The notes under the pieces were generated by a model, which made no database searches, had not been told where the DNA came from, and saw only the letters and a list, made by a program, of their open reading frames with translations. A DNA stretch of 64,000 bases from Sequoia sempervirens (lineage: Eukaryota > Streptophyta > Pinopsida > Cupressales > Cupressaceae). Below are positions 33,292-45,354 of the stretch, in pieces (the stretch's first letter is position 1; each line of letters starts with the position of its first letter). The stretch is taken from NCBI GenBank assembly GCA_007258455.2, contig VDFB02047230.1, forward strand, positions 160,774,635 to 160,838,634. Direction: 5' to 3'. Position numbers and translations under genes: made by a program.

Positions 33292-36091
33292 TGCACCATT
33301 GAAGAGTTTATCTTGTTTGTTGGGTTTCTTTCAAACTCTTATCTATCAACCCATATTTTAATGTTTCTTAGATTTTAGTTGAGCTGCTTCTTGTTCGAGC
33401 TCATAAAGGAGGTTTTGACTTCTTCCTTCTCGCACTTGAAGCATGTGTTTCTAAGGGATGTTATGGAAACCCTTCCTACTAATGTTTCTTACCATCAAAT
33501 TCTTTAATTGTTGTATCCTATAGAGGGGGAGATTGATCCTTTCAAGGTGGAGCAATGGTTCCTATTGATGTGGAGCTTGTATGGCTTAGAGAGAAGGGGT
33601 CTTGGTGGTAAGGGATTTCATATCATTATATCCTATAGAGGGGATCCCTCTATTTTAGAGGTGGAGGTTGGGTTGGAAAATTGAGTGGGATGGTGTTATA
33701 GGATGGTTGAAGTTTTGTAGTGCTTTACAGTGATTCCCAAACCCCTATTGAGGTGGGGTGTTTGGATTTTCTTGTTCCTTTGAGAATCATGGTTTTGTTT
33801 GTGTTTTACACCTTTATGTTTTTTGGTTTCTTAGCCTCCTATTTGGTTGTTATGAGTGGCTATTTTTCTAGCACTTGGTTGTTTCTGGTTGTGCTCATCA
33901 TTAGACAAAAGGGTTCAAGGTCCCTATCAAAGCCTAGTTGTAAAGGGTTTAAGGTCCCTATCAAAGCCTAGTTTTAAAGGGTTTAAGGCCCCTATAAAAA
34001 CCTAGTTGTAAAAGGTTTTCAGTTCCCTTCAAAATCTATTTTTAGTAGTTTGGGTAGTCTAGTGTATCTTATGGCAGGCTGTTGTTGTTGGGCCATTGAA
34101 GGTCTCTGATTTTATCTACTTGTAGTTATCTTCTAGTGGGGATTCAAGCCCCTTACTTATTTTTTGTAAGGGGTTTTAGGTCCTCATCAAAACCTATTTT
34201 CCCACAACTAAAAACTAGATAAGCTACTGTATTACATTAAGAAAGATGTTGATCCTACTAGAACCCTATCAATAAATAATAAAATATAGCTAATTCTTTG
34301 TCAAATTTTCCCAATTATGCTTTTTGTTGTTTCTTTTTAGACCCCCATAGGTTGAGGAATTCATTTGTTTAATGAAAAATATTAATTATTTTTAGTTGTC
34401 CAAGGCCTTTGTGCTTTCTTAGGTTTTGGGCTATTAGCTGGACTTGGAACCTATGAACCAAGTCATGGGCTTCCAAGTTCCCAAAAAATCTCAACCCCAC
34501 TCTTCATCTCTTTCATCATTCCCATCTCTCTCAAATCATGGGTCCTTGGGAGAACCTTAGGCCAAGGGACTAGGTTGCAAGGTATAAGTTCCCTTTAATG
34601 CCTTGATCTTGTTATTTCCCCCTTCCTTTGAATTATCTACCATTACACTCTCAATTCTTGCTCCCTTCCCACTCCCTATACATTACTTGTGTGCTTCCCC
34701 ACTCCTTTGATGAAATTTTCTAAGGACACAAAAAATGGTTAAGTGTGTTGGGATTTCCCTAGTTTGTAAACCTCATAAAACCATCATAAATATATAAGTT
34801 GGAAAGATGTCTATTATAAAAAATAAGAACAATTGGTCAAGTGTTATTTTTGAGAAGTTCCAAGGTTTATAAACTTAATGAACCTTTAATAAGTTCAAAT
34901 TAGGTTGCAAGGTTCTTCATGTCACAAAGTTTTCAAATTTATGAAAGTGTGACATATTTTGCCAAAGTGATAAAATTGTGACAAGGATAATAAATTAAAG
35001 AAAAGAATAAATAATCCTAGTTTTGAATGTTGCATAACTCACAAACTATGAAACAATGCAATAAGTTTTTATGTTCTCTAAAGGTGAAAAAAATTTCCAA
35101 GGTTTTCCAAGTGATAATATTTGTGACAAAGGAAGGTGAAAAACCAAATTGAAAAATGAAGAAATAAAGTGAGAAAAATGGCTAGGTTGTAGATGTCATC
35201 ACAAGGTTCATCACAAGCCTAGATATTCAATAGGTAGAAAAAGGGGTAAAATGTACATGGTTTTAATTATAAAAAAAATGGTTCTAAGAGATACTTGAAT
35301 TTGCCACTATTCCCATATAGATTATATTTATCTATAAAACAACATGAATATAATTCTTGGATCTTCATCTACTAGTCATCCTTGCATGATCTATATCATC
35401 CATTTTCTGTGGGATTTCTTCTCAATCATTAATCTTAGGAGATTTACACATGGATGCATTTGTTTCTCTAGTTTTGTTACCCCCTTCATTTTTCCATGTG
35501 CATTCGAGTGTGAGATTTGTTAAGTGCTATATATGAAATTTTACCATTCATTTAAAGGGTTGATAATTATTATTTCTAATAGGTTTCTAAAAGTGTGAAG
35601 AATATTTTATGGTTTCAATAATTGAATATCTAGTTTTAGGAGGTTATTTCATTTATAAAGTATTTATAGGTAAGAAATTATGATGGGTGTTGGATATTGA
35701 ATGTCTAGGATTATCTATGTGGTTTCATGGGAATTTATAGCCTTTTGTTAAGGTTTCCTCTTATCACAAGTCTTGATATGAATATGATTCAAATTTTATG
35801 AATCTAACAAATTTTTAAATGTTTTAAGCCTTGTAATGATTATTGCTTCATTACATGTGGATTCATGTAGCATGATATTGGATGGTTAAGTATGTCGATT
35901 GATTACTTTATGCTTCTATTTACTATTTCCCCCCCTTAGATGAATTATTCTTCTATAACCCCTTGGATATGCATAAATTTAAGAAATAGCTGATTAAATC
36001 ACATTTTTTAATTTAAAAATTCTTAATGAATTATTTATTATTTTTAGTATATTTTATAATTCATAATTTAATAGTTTAAATAAGGAGAATA
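33292..36091. other. Unclassified AT-rich stretch, no gene recognised
   Basis: The first kilobase has mixed open stretches that match nothing I know, followed by a 34-bp tandem repeat (33911-34046) and related phrases near 34140-34190. This would fit the 3' end of a decayed LINE, but I cannot show it. From about 34250 to 36091 the sequence is AT-rich with no recognisable coding or repeat structure. Confidence 0.6.
33911..34046. repeat. Degenerate 34-bp tandem repeat, about four units
   Basis: The unit starts GGGTTCAAGGTCCCTATCAA and continues with AGCCTAGTTGTAAA. The first two copies are nearly identical; the third and fourth are diverged. Confidence 0.8.
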
Positions 36092-37735
36092 TGTTGAACA
36101 AGACAACTAAGAAGGGGGGTGAATTACTTGAAGGAATTTCAAACTTCAAAACCCTCAACATAAGTTAGATCTACAAATAACCTTTACTTTGTTAATGTGA
36201 TTAAACAAATGTTAAGTACATAAATAAAAACTAAAAGTAACATACAAAAAAGAGCACAATATTTATGTGGAAAACCCAATGAGGGAAAAACCACTTTGAG
36301 AATTAGCTCACAATATAAATAATTCCAAAATTGGTACAATAGGCTCACAACTAGAGGGCTCATTGTGCAAAGAAGAAAGGCTCACTACCAAAACATGACA
36401 CACTATCCACTAAGGGCTCACTGCCACATAATTATAAAGAAGATAGAATAGAAATGTTATAGAGAAAAGAAAATTTCAATGCAACAAAATAGTCCACTAG
36501 GATTTTCTCACACTCTTGCAGACATGCTTGAATGATAGAGTACACCTTCAACTCATTGCATTCAGGAACTTGCACTAGAATTCACACTAATCTTGCCAAC
36601 TTCACACCACTACCTCGCATCTATCTCTCACAACAATTTCAAAAGTATCTCTTGCAATCACTCCGATCTTCACAATCATCTGAATTCATATTTATACCAT
36701 CTTCAATCTTGAAACCCTTCAAAGGTTGGCCATAAACTTTGGATTTACAAATTCAAATTAAGTTAGCACCATGACATTCCCATGGAGGAAGAGAATGAGG
36801 GCGACCCAAACAAAATATTAATGAGGGCTAAATGAGTCCCAACACACCTCAAAATGCTTCCATAAGCTTCGTTAGTAGTGTTTAACACAAGGTTGGCCAA
36901 TACCCATGCAAACACATAGAACAATTAAGTACATCCATCCTTAAGTCAATTTGAAACTTCTAGAAAACAAAATTCACCTAAACATGATTTGGAATAAACA
37001 ATTTTTTTTTTTGAATCTATCCAAAACCTTCCCAACAAACTTCACTTGAATAATATGATCATTCTATACATTTAGGCAACTTTGCCAAACACTGCAACAC
37101 ACTGTAACTCTAAAATTTAACATTAGCAACACAAAACCTCAAACCATCTTGAGCCAAGCAAGAGAGAAACCTCATCAACCTATTCTTAGAATGGAAAGCC
37201 CTGAAACCATAATGTGGAGAAATGCAAAGCAATTACATTTCTCCCAAACAAAAACCAAAAATACTGAATTGCATAGTTCACCCACTCGTGAAAACATCTT
37301 GCACTATACAACAATCCAAAAGCCCAAATTATGTATATAGCATCTAACAACAACCATGAACAATACCTCATATCTACACAAGAATAGAATGAACACTAAA
37401 GAAACATGGAGCACACATTGAATACTTGCATGACACTGGTTTCTCTATTTATCAAATTTTATCAAAAGCACTTGGAAACTAGGTATTGGAGACATCATTT
37501 CAACACATTACTTCACTTTAAAAAACTTCCAAACATAGCAATGTAAGGATAAATCCATGCACTAACAACACCTCTTCAATATCTCAACTATATATGCACA
37601 ATTTGCAAACCTTCTTTATTACAATTTTCTCAATATACTTGACATATATAGTCAATAACCAACTTCCTCTACACATAGTTGACATCAATGACAAAACCAG
37701 CCAGTTGAAATCAACGGAAACACTTTATACTTTCA
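36092..37735 (-). repeat. 3' LTR of a Copia-type element
   Basis: It starts TGTTGAACAAGACAAC followed by AAGGGGGGTGAATTA. The other end is near 37735, close to the polypurine tract complement TCCCCCTTTG (37742 onward). Near 36266 it carries GTGGAAAACCC...AAAAACCACT, which also occurs in the gag-only element's LTR near 19190. No second LTR was found upstream (beyond 42470), so the element is truncated at its 5' side. The exact inner end of this LTR is uncertain. Confidence 0.7.
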
Positions 37736-37838
37736 AAAATATCCCCCTTTGTCATTGATGGCAACACATGATGTGAAAAACCATCAAAGAGAACACAACA
37801 ACATTTTTTCACATGATACCTTTTCTCCTTTCTCTCCC

Positions 37839-37860
37839 CCTTTGACATTAATGGCAAAGG
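37839..37860. repeat. Dyad just inside the 3' end of the Copia element
   Basis: The arms CCTTTG and CAAAGG flank a CATTAATG core; nearly the whole 22 bases read the same on both strands. It follows a second copy of the CTCCCCCTTTG purine-tract motif, which occurs at about 37742, 37834, 37880 and (partly) 37924. Confidence 0.7.
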
Positions 37861-37931
37861 AAAAATATGTTTTACATGTTCTCCCCCTTTGAAATTGCAT
37901 CAAAATATATACTAGCACAAAATACTCCCCC

Positions 37932-38460
37932 TTAGGAGTACACCCAATCAACTGCACAATGACAAAAAATGCCACTACCTTCTCCCGTTGAAAGGTAGCC
38001 ACCAAACATCAATCTAAAAAGAAGATAGATCCATAAATCCACTAGACTAATGCATCTCCATATGCATCTAGTTATATAAAGGAGGGGTAATAACTCCCAA
38101 ATTCTTTTGGAGATACTCAAAATTATCCTTAGGAAGAACCTTAGTAAATATGTTAGCAATTTGATCCTTTGTCGGAACATACTCAAGCATTACTTCATTC
38201 TCCATGAACTTTTCTCTCAAAAAGTGATACTTGATTGATATATGCTTTGTCCTTGAGTGCACCACTAGATTATTTGAAATGTTAATTTCAGTTGTGTTAT
38301 CATAAAAGATAGAGATGGAATCATAATACATTACTCTGATATCCTTCAATGTTTTTATCATCCATAAAACTTGTGTGCAGCAAGATGCTGCAAAAATATA
38401 CATAGCCTCTATAGTAGATAAGAAAACTAAATCTTTCTTTTTACTAAACCATGACACCAA
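37932..38460 (-). pseudogene. Copia RNase H
   Basis: The minus-strand piece 38068-38460 reads 'MVSWFSKKKDLVFLSTIEAM', the usual V-S-W-x-S-K-K-Q-x-x-V-A-L-S-S-x-E-A-E segment, then 'SIFYDNTTEINISNN' (C-D-N-x-x-A-I-x-L-x-x-N in the family), 'HSRTKHISIKYHFLREK' and 'VPTKDQIANIFTKVLPKDNF'. The order and spacing are those of Copia RNase H at the end of Pol. The key residues are partly kept, but the frame ends early and upstream parts are in other frames. Confidence 0.85.
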
Positions 38461-38525
38461 TCTGCATCCAAGAAAGAATACACCATCACGTGTACTTTTC
38501 TTTTCATCAACACAACTTTCCCAAT

Positions 38526-39520
38526 CTACATTTGTATAAACACTTCTAGTGTAAATTCAATATCCATAGGATACCATAAATCATGATCCAAAGTGCCTTT
38601 TAGATATCTGAATATCCTCTTAATAGTAGTAACATGTGATTCTTTAGGATCCTCTTGAAATATCACCACTAGAAAAACTACATGCATGATATTTGATCTA
38701 GTAGTAGTTAGATACAACAATCGACCAATCATAGATCTATATTTGTTCTAATCATCCTTAGGTAAATCATCATCTTTACTCAATTTTCACCCAATCACCA
38801 TAGGAGTGCATACCAATTTGGAACCATCCATCCCAAAATTCTTCAACATTTCTTTTGCATGCTTTGATTATGAAATGAAAATCCCTTTGTTTTTTTTGAT
38901 TTATTTGTAGTTCTAGAAAGAAATTCATCTCACCAAACATAGAAATCTCAAACTCTTTTTGCATCTCTTCAGCAAACATCTTGCACATAGTTTCATTTCC
39001 TCCAAAGATAATGTCATCCACATACACAACTACTATCAATATCTTGTCATCTTCAATTTTGAAATAGAGATTGCTATCTATAGCACCCTTGCTGGAACCT
39101 TGCTAAATCAAATATTTGTCTAACCTTGCATACTAAGCTCTAGGAGCTTGCTTCAAGCCATATAAAGCCTTTTTCAATCTACATACCATATTTAGTTGAT
39201 CTTACAATTGGAATCCCTCTAGTTGTTCCATGTAAACTTCTTCTGATTCTCCATTCAGGAGATAAAAATTTACATCAATCTGGTAAGCTTTAAAGTCCTT
39301 ATAAGCAAAAAATTCTAAAAAACATTTTCATAGCTTTCATCCTAGCCACCAGAGAAAATTTCTCCTAAAAAATCTATGCCTTCCACTTGTGAGTAACCAT
39401 TACAAACAAGTCTTTCCTTATTTCTTACCACTCCTCCATTCTCATTCAGTTTGTTTCTGAAAACTCACTTGCTTCCAATTATGTTCTTGTTTCTTGTTCT
39501 AGGAACAAATTCCCAAGTAT
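38526..39520 (-). pseudogene. Copia reverse transcriptase
   Basis: Pieces on the minus strand give 'MIVVVYVDDIIFGGNETMCK', with an intact Y-V-D-D box (38776-39039), 'SMFGEMNFFLELQINQ' (the S-M-x-G-E-L-x-F-F-L-G-L-Q-I segment), and 'MIGRLLYLTTTRSNIMHVV' (38526-38732, the M-I-G-S-L-L-Y-L-T-A-T-R-P-D-I segment). The fingers and the 'AYLNG' region lie at about 39150-39300 in broken frames. The piece at 39528-39740 ('ACKDEHWMKVMEEELMQI') is the start of the RT module in Copia Pol. At least four frame breaks are present. Confidence 0.85.
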
Positions 39521-39527
39521 GATTTTT

Positions 39528-40352
39528 CTAAATTTGCATAAGTTCTTCTTCCATTACCTTCATCCAATGTTCATCCTTACATGCCTCACTCACTATCTTA
39601 GGTTCAACTTTAGAAAGTAAACAATAATTTACCTCAGCTTCAATACCTTTTCTCTCATCTCCAATGATTTGGTCTTCATAATGATTCTTTTGTACATACT
39701 TAGGTGTCCTTAGGGACACCTTCAAAGCTTTTTTCTTCATTCTTCACTTCATGTTCCTCAATCTTTTCTTCTTCTCTGCAATCAATTTCATCTAACATAT
39801 ATCCATCAATTTCAATTGAATTCTCCAATGGTTCATCAACTTTTACATTTGTTCTTTCTACAATATTTCTTAGCCTCTTATTGTAACATCTATAAGCTTT
39901 TCTTCTTGTAGAGTATCCAAGGAAGATAACCTCATCACATCTTGCATCAAAATTTCCTATATTTTTTTCATCTCTTCTAATATAACATTTGCTTCCAAAT
40001 ACCTTGAAATAATTAACAGTAGGAATATTTCCATGACAAAGCTCATGGGGGTCTTAATGTTGTTAGATTTTGCTTGAAATTGATTGAGAACATAAACAAT
40101 AGTGTGAATTGCTTCTCTCCAGTAAACTTCTGGTAGGCCCGCCTCTCTTATCATTGTTCTAGCAGCTTCTTGAATTATCTTGTTCTTCCTTTCAACAACT
40201 CTATTCTGTTGAGGAGTTCTAGGAGCAGATAATTTTCTTCTTATTCCATGAACTTCACAAAACATGTTAAACTCATTGGAGGTGAATTCTCCACCTTGAT
40301 TAGATCTCAAAAATTCGATTTTCATATCCATTTCATTTTCAACCATAGATTT
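39528..40352 (-). pseudogene. Copia integrase, C-terminal half, and linker
   Basis: The piece at 39957-40352 has 'LRSNQGGEFTSNEFNMFCEV' (Asn where the second catalytic Asp is expected), 'SAPRTPQQNRVVERKNKII' with the catalytic Glu in VVERKN, and 'LPEVYWREAIHTIVYVLNQF'. The integrase is cut between 40352 and 41961 by a solo LTR. The first nineteen residues of the open stretch that begins at 40400 belong to that insert, not to integrase. Confidence 0.85.
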
Positions 40353-41960
40353 TGAACAATGGGGAATGGATGTTTTATAACCTAGTTCATAGAACACCAC
40401 TTTTCCTCAATTATCATTCAAGAATGTCCTAGGATTTGAAATTGGGTTGACTATCAACACAAAGATGAGTCAATTCTCAACAAGGGAGACCTAGGAAGGC
40501 TACTTAGGCTTTGAAGGGTTCACCACCAAGAAAAATCTTGGAAAAGACAACTTACTATTCAACTCACAAAACCTAGTAATGCAAGCCAAATAATGAGTGC
40601 AAATGATAAAATTAAGTAAGAATATGCTAGGATGTGTGCACCTGGGAAGTATGGAAATGTGATAAGAATTCTGGAAATGCAAAAATGCTGTCAAAATATG
40701 CTAGGGAGGACTAAGACGACCTTACTGTTGTCTTAGTCCTACAACTTTTTTTGGGGGTAGATGTGAAATATTTGGATATTAGAACAAAATCCAAAAGAAT
40801 CTCTGCAAAATACCACTTAGATGAATAAGACACCCTTACTTTTGACTTAGTCTTGATTTGAATTTCTACAACTTTGAAATGTGATCCTGAGGTTGAATGT
40901 CTACACTTCTTTCTTCTCAGATCTCAAGTCTTGAAACCTCTAGATTTGGCCTGTAGGTGACTTTCCATGAAGATGAAAACTTTGCAATGCAACTTTGCAA
41001 CTTTTCACTTCAAATGATCTTCAACCTAAATCTACAAACATAAACACACAAGAGAGGAAAAACTTGTTTATTGTTAGTAAATGGGGGTTTTCCTTGGTCA
41101 AACCCCTTGTTGGTAATTAAACCTTGGAATGAAATAAAATAAAGGAGGGAAATGATGAATGAAACAAGTGCTATGTTGCAACTCACCAAAACCTTGTTAT
41201 GAAATATTCAAACTTGTGTGAAATGTCTAGCTTGAATGTAAAAATTGAATCAAAGGAATGCTTGATAGATCTTGACTTGAATTGCTCGCTTGAATCAAAA
41301 CCCTACATCACAAATCTTAGCTCAAAAACACACTTGATGCAAGAATATGTTTGATATGATGCTTGAATCTTGATGATGGCTCCAAATGCTTGATGAATTA
41401 CTCTTGAATTCTCTTGTGAACTCAATTATGCTATAAGGCTAAATACTTGAATGCTTGGTATGAGAAATGAGAGAAAGAACCTTGTACTTATACTTATCCA
41501 TGCTTAACATCTTGAAATTACACCACAACAAGCCAACATATGAATTCATTAATTAAAGGTTGCTAAATCCCACCAAGATTTGAAATTAAACCTCAAAAAT
41601 AACTTGAGGGAGAGTAAGACACCCTAGGTGGCATCTTAGTCCCAAGGCTTAAAACTCAAGGCATAAACTCCAAAAAGGGGCCCCTTTAAGGTGCTTTTAA
41701 AAAGAGGGCCCAAGAACTTTGGAGGACAAAGATTCCCTAAGTGGAATCTTAGTCTCGGTCCAAAAATCAAGGAAACACAACCAAAATAATTTATTTACCA
41801 TTTATCCTTTGATGTTTGTCGGGATTAGCCATAAAAAGATATAATTTATTAGGCTCGTGGATGCACAATTGGACCAATTAAGACATAAATAAGAAAAAAT
41901 AAAGAATGGCGGGCCCAAATAAGTGTGAAAATGCAAATGTTTGCATTTTCTTACACTGCA
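40353..41960 (+). mobile_element. Probable solo LTR (family B), inserted in Copia integrase
   Basis: The Copia integrase frame breaks off at 41961 ('KFKAFKDA' on the minus strand) and resumes at 40352 ('SMVENEMDMKIEF'), so about 1.6 kb is inserted. The insert is related to the family-A solo LTR: both contain GTTTTCCTTGGTCAAACCC (4338-4360, 41088-41106), a diverged stretch on either side, and TGTCGGGAT near the end. Borders are placed at TGAACAATGG and TTACACTGCA. The flanking bases GATTT and TCTTT are only partly alike, so the ends are approximate. It carries hairpins at 40707-40740, 41613-41640 and 41729-41750. Confidence 0.6.
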
Positions 41961-42470
41961 TCTTTGAATGCTTTAAATTTATCTAATGCATCAAATTCCT
42001 TCTAAGAAATGTAACCCATGTCATTCTAGAGTAATCATCAATCAAAAACATAAAATACCTATCACCTTGTAGACTTCCCACTCTTGTAGGACCACAAATA
42101 TCTTTATGAATTAATTATAGAATTTTGGTAGTAGATACTTCCTATGTTTTGAAGCTATTTCTAGCTTTATTTCCAAACTGATAGTCTTTGCATACAACAT
42201 TAACAGGTTTTGTAATTCTTGGTAAATCTCTCAGAGCTTGTGCTACACTTATTTTCACCATGTTGTCAAAATTCATGACACATCCTTTGGTGCCATAACC
42301 AACTATCATTAATCTGAGACATAAATCAATGTACATCAACACCTTTAAGTTGATAGAAGTTTCCTTTAGTCCTTTTACTAGCAGCAATCACAGTTCTAGA
42401 CCCTTTTTTGATTTCACATTACAGACCATGAGAGTGTTGATCTTATCCAAGTAACCCGATTGATAAAAAA
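41961..42470 (-). pseudogene. Copia GAG-pre-integrase and start of integrase, truncated
   Basis: Reading down the minus strand from about 42460: 'GYLDKINTLMVCNVKSKKGS', then 'NDSWLWHQRMCHEF', 'MVKISVAQALRDLPRITKPV' (42142-42387), 'CCMQRLSVW' with the zinc-binding Cys pair, and then the core 'FLIDDYSRMTWVTFLRR', whose first catalytic Asp lies in IDDYS. Above about 42470 no further Copia sequence (protease, gag, 5' LTR) was found, so the element ends there. Confidence 0.8.
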
Positions 42471-43320
42471 AAATAAAATTATGGACCATGTTCTTTGATG
42501 GGGCTTGTCTTATTTTCACTAACTGGTGAATTATCTATTTTTTATTCAAGTTGGCATTTCAATGCACAAACAATATTGTTAAATGTGAATCCTTATTGTT
42601 GGGGCTTAACATTGTTCAAATATATACAATTAGGTGCTTAAGAATTCATAGAGACTTTTGGTTGATACTGCAATATGTAAAAATGTATGTATACAACAAA
42701 ATAAAAGGGACTAAAAATATATAATAGTGTTGTTTGAGATGGTGCTAAATTATTTGATTCAATTGACATTGAGTGGGTGGACACATTTGAAAATGTGGAA
42801 GTTGATTCTATAGAAGTTGAAAAATCTATGCATGATTTGGATTCTTCTTATCCTAGATATTCTTGTAGTGTGTTTTTTCTCATGATTCCTAATATCCTTG
42901 AAAAAAAATATAGTTGACAAGTATTTGATTATAGTAAAAAACATACAATTTCATAAATTTTATGGATGAGTTTGATAAATTATTTATTAATTAACAACCT
43001 ATGGTGAAATTTGAATATGGAAAAGAAACATTGTTTGAGAATGCGATAGTATAGCTGGATATAAATGATATTCTCAAAGGCTTTTTAGCATTGAAATGAA
43101 TGTTTGATAGTGCTAATTTCTAGAAGAGTAAGAAAAATCCAATCAACAAAGATAGTGTTGAAAGTGTAAACCTAGATAGATAGACAAGTCCTAAAATGAT
43201 CTATATAAGGTAATAACTTGAAACCAACTAAAAAAAATGCTAATAACATTGTTGAAAAATAAAAAAATATTTTATCATGGGCATATGATGTACATCACTG
43301 GGATGTTGCAAAGGAAATTG
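42471..43320. other. AT-rich stretch without recognised content
   Basis: A plus-strand open piece near 42750-42920 ('DIEWVDTFENVEVDSIEVEK') is acidic and unassigned. Nothing else stands out. Confidence 0.55.
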
Positions 43321-43321
43321 T

Positions 43322-43700
43322 TGTTGCACCAAAAGATTGACCTGTTAATGCTCAATACAACTGTTGGATTTATACAAGATACAAGATCTAAAGGATGCGG
43401 TTAAACCATGTCATGAAGCCCAAGAATTGCGCTAGCCCACATCGAGGAGGCCAAGGGAAAAACCTTGCAATAATCCCCTTAGCGCAAGTGAGGGGTTCAA
43501 AGTTATGACCTCCAATTTGATACCAATTGTTGCAAATGAATTTTTTGTTGCACCAAAATATTAACTTGTTGATGCCCAATACAAGTGCTGGAATTATAAA
43601 AGATCCAAGATCCATAGGAGGTGGTCAAACCATGTCACGAAGCCCAAGAATTGTGCTAGCCCACATCGAGGAGACCAAGGGAGACACCTTGCATCATGGG
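43322..43700. repeat. Duplicated segment of about 220-bp offset
   Basis: The stretch from 'tgttgcaccaaaagattgac' (43322 on) to about 43480 is repeated from about 43541 to 43700. Shared phrases include 'acccatgtca'-like text and 'tgctagcccacatcgagga'. Between the copies the minus strand reads CAATTGGTATCAAATTGG, which resembles part of an initiator-Met primer site. It may be the remains of a small LTR element, but this is not shown. Confidence 0.6.
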
Positions 43701-43980
43701 AGACCCCATTTCTATGAGGCATTTTTTCAAACAACCCACTACCTTTTCAATTCTACCACATTGACAGGCTAGTGAGGTTTTGCTAGCTTGTCAAAGCTCA
43801 CATGAATTTTTTGATGGAATGCCTTGAAGAAATGTGGTCTCATCAAATGCCATGATTGCATGATAGGAAAAAAATGAAATCATGGACAAGGCATGTGAAT
43901 CATTTTTCAAAATTTTTTGGTATACATGTATACAAAATGTGGTAGGATAGACAAGCTAGTGAGCTCACTAGCTTGTCAAT

Positions 43981-44111
43981 GTAGTGGCATTGACAAGGTA
44001 GTGGTCTATTTGAAAAAATTCCTCATAGAAATGGGGTCTCATAGTGATTGTGAGACCCCATTTGTATGAGGAATTTTTTCAAACAGCCCACTACCTACTC
44101 AATGGTACCAC
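43981..44111. repeat. PPR-derived hairpin 1
   Basis: Arms of about 61 bp (43981-44041 and 44051-44111) with a 9-bp loop and fewer than ten mismatches. Each arm covers the S-I-D-K ... L-F-E-K-M-P-x-R-N-x-V-S sequence of a PPR gene. Confidence 0.8.
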
Positions 44112-44155
44112 ATTGATAAGCTAGTAAAACTTCACTAGCTTGTCAAAGTGGAAGA

Positions 44156-44267
44156 ATTGACAAGGTAGTGGGTTGTTTGAAAAAATTCTTCATAGAAATG
44201 GGTTAAATCACCGTGAGACCCCATTTCTATGAAGAATTTTTTTAAACAACCTACTACTTGCTCAATG
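44156..44267. repeat. PPR-derived hairpin 2
   Basis: Same PPR segment in inverse orientation around a centre near 44208. Arms are about 50 bp and more diverged near the tips. One arm has lost part of the GGTCTCA region. Confidence 0.75.
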
Positions 44268-44303
44268 CTATTGCATTGACAAGCTACATTAGCTTGTTAA
44301 TGG

Positions 44304-44418
44304 GGTAGAATTGACAAGGTAGTGGGTTATTTGAAAAAATGCCTCATAGTACATCACCAAGAGAACCCATTTCTATGAGGAAAATTTTCAAACAACCCAC
44401 TACCTTGTCAATTCTACC
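44304..44418. repeat. PPR-derived hairpin 3
   Basis: Arms 44304-44348 and 44373-44418 pair with few mismatches around a 24-bp centre containing ACATCACC. Same PPR segment as hairpins 1 and 2. Confidence 0.75.
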
Positions 44419-44641
44419 ATATTGACAAGCTAGTGAGGTTTCACTAGCTTGTCAAAGCTCACATGAATTTTTTGATGGAATTCCTTGAAGAAATGTGGTC
44501 TTGTGGAATGCCATGATTGCATGATAGGCACAAAATGGATGCATGGACAAGGTATGTGAATTGTTTGTCAAAATTTTTTGGTAGACATGTGTGCAAAATA
44601 TGGTAGCATTAACAAGCTAGTGAGCTCACTAGCTTGTCAAT

Positions 44642-44775
44642 GTAGTGGCATTGACAAGGTAGTGGGTTGTTTGAAAAAATACCTCATAGAAATGGGGTCT
44701 CACGTACATCACCGTGAGACCCCATTTCTATGAAGTATTTTTTTAAACAACCCACTACCTTGTCAATGCCACCAC
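44642..44775. repeat. PPR-derived hairpin 4, the most regular
   Basis: Arms of about 62 bp meet around GTCTCACG-TACATCAC-CGTGAGAC near 44697-44720. The arms run from GTAGTGGCATTGACAAGG to CCTTGTCAATGCCACCAC. Only a few mismatches are seen. Confidence 0.85.
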
Positions 44776-45134
44776 ATTAAAAACCTAATGAGACCTACCC
44801 TCACTAGTTTGTCAATAAATGAGACATGTATCCAAAATGTACGCAAAATGTGGTAGCATAGACAAAGCTCACACAAATATTTTGATGGATTTTCTTAAAG
44901 AAATGTGGTCTCATGAAATTCTATGATTGCAAGATAAGCACAAAATGAATTTTTTAAAACACATTACAAATTTTCAAGAATATACAATTGGATTGAGTAT
45001 AAATCCAAATTCCAAAAGGTTTGGTCAACATCCTACCTTTGGAACAAGGTATCTAGGGATCAATCAAATCATTGAAAGAAAGGGAGATTGTTTGACAAAA
45101 TGTTTTGGTAGAAATGTATGGAAAATTTGGTAGC

Positions 45135-45258
45135 ATAGACAAGGCAATCAACTATTTGAAAAAATGCCTCAAAGAAATATGGTCTCATGGTGATGTGCAT
45201 CACCTTGAGACCATATTTCTTTGAGGCATTTTTTCAAATAGTCGATTGCCTTGTCTAT
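45135..45258. repeat. PPR-derived hairpin 5, almost no loop
   Basis: Arms of about 61 bp meet at GGTGATG-TG-CATCACC (two-base loop). One strand reads LFEKMPQRNMVSW, so the PPR sequence is better kept here than in the other hairpins. Mismatches are few. Confidence 0.85.
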
Positions 45259-45354
45259 GTTTTTTGATAAAATGCTTTGGTAGACATGCATGGAAAATTT
45301 AGTAGCATAGACAAAGAAATTAGTTGCTTTGGTAGAATTGTTTGACAAAATTCC

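Noticed and set aside
33720..33971. Plus-strand hydrophobic open stretch of 83 residues
   Set aside because: It runs into the 34-bp tandem repeat, has no known motif, and the T-rich composition explains the hydrophobic residues.
37149..37371. Overlapping open stretches on both strands
   Set aside because: They lie inside the Copia LTR, with no domain and no support from position.
43981..45258. Possible CRISPR-like array of repeats and spacers
   Set aside because: The repeats are long, irregular, inverted and PPR-derived, the spacers are not unique, and the rest of the window is plant nuclear DNA.
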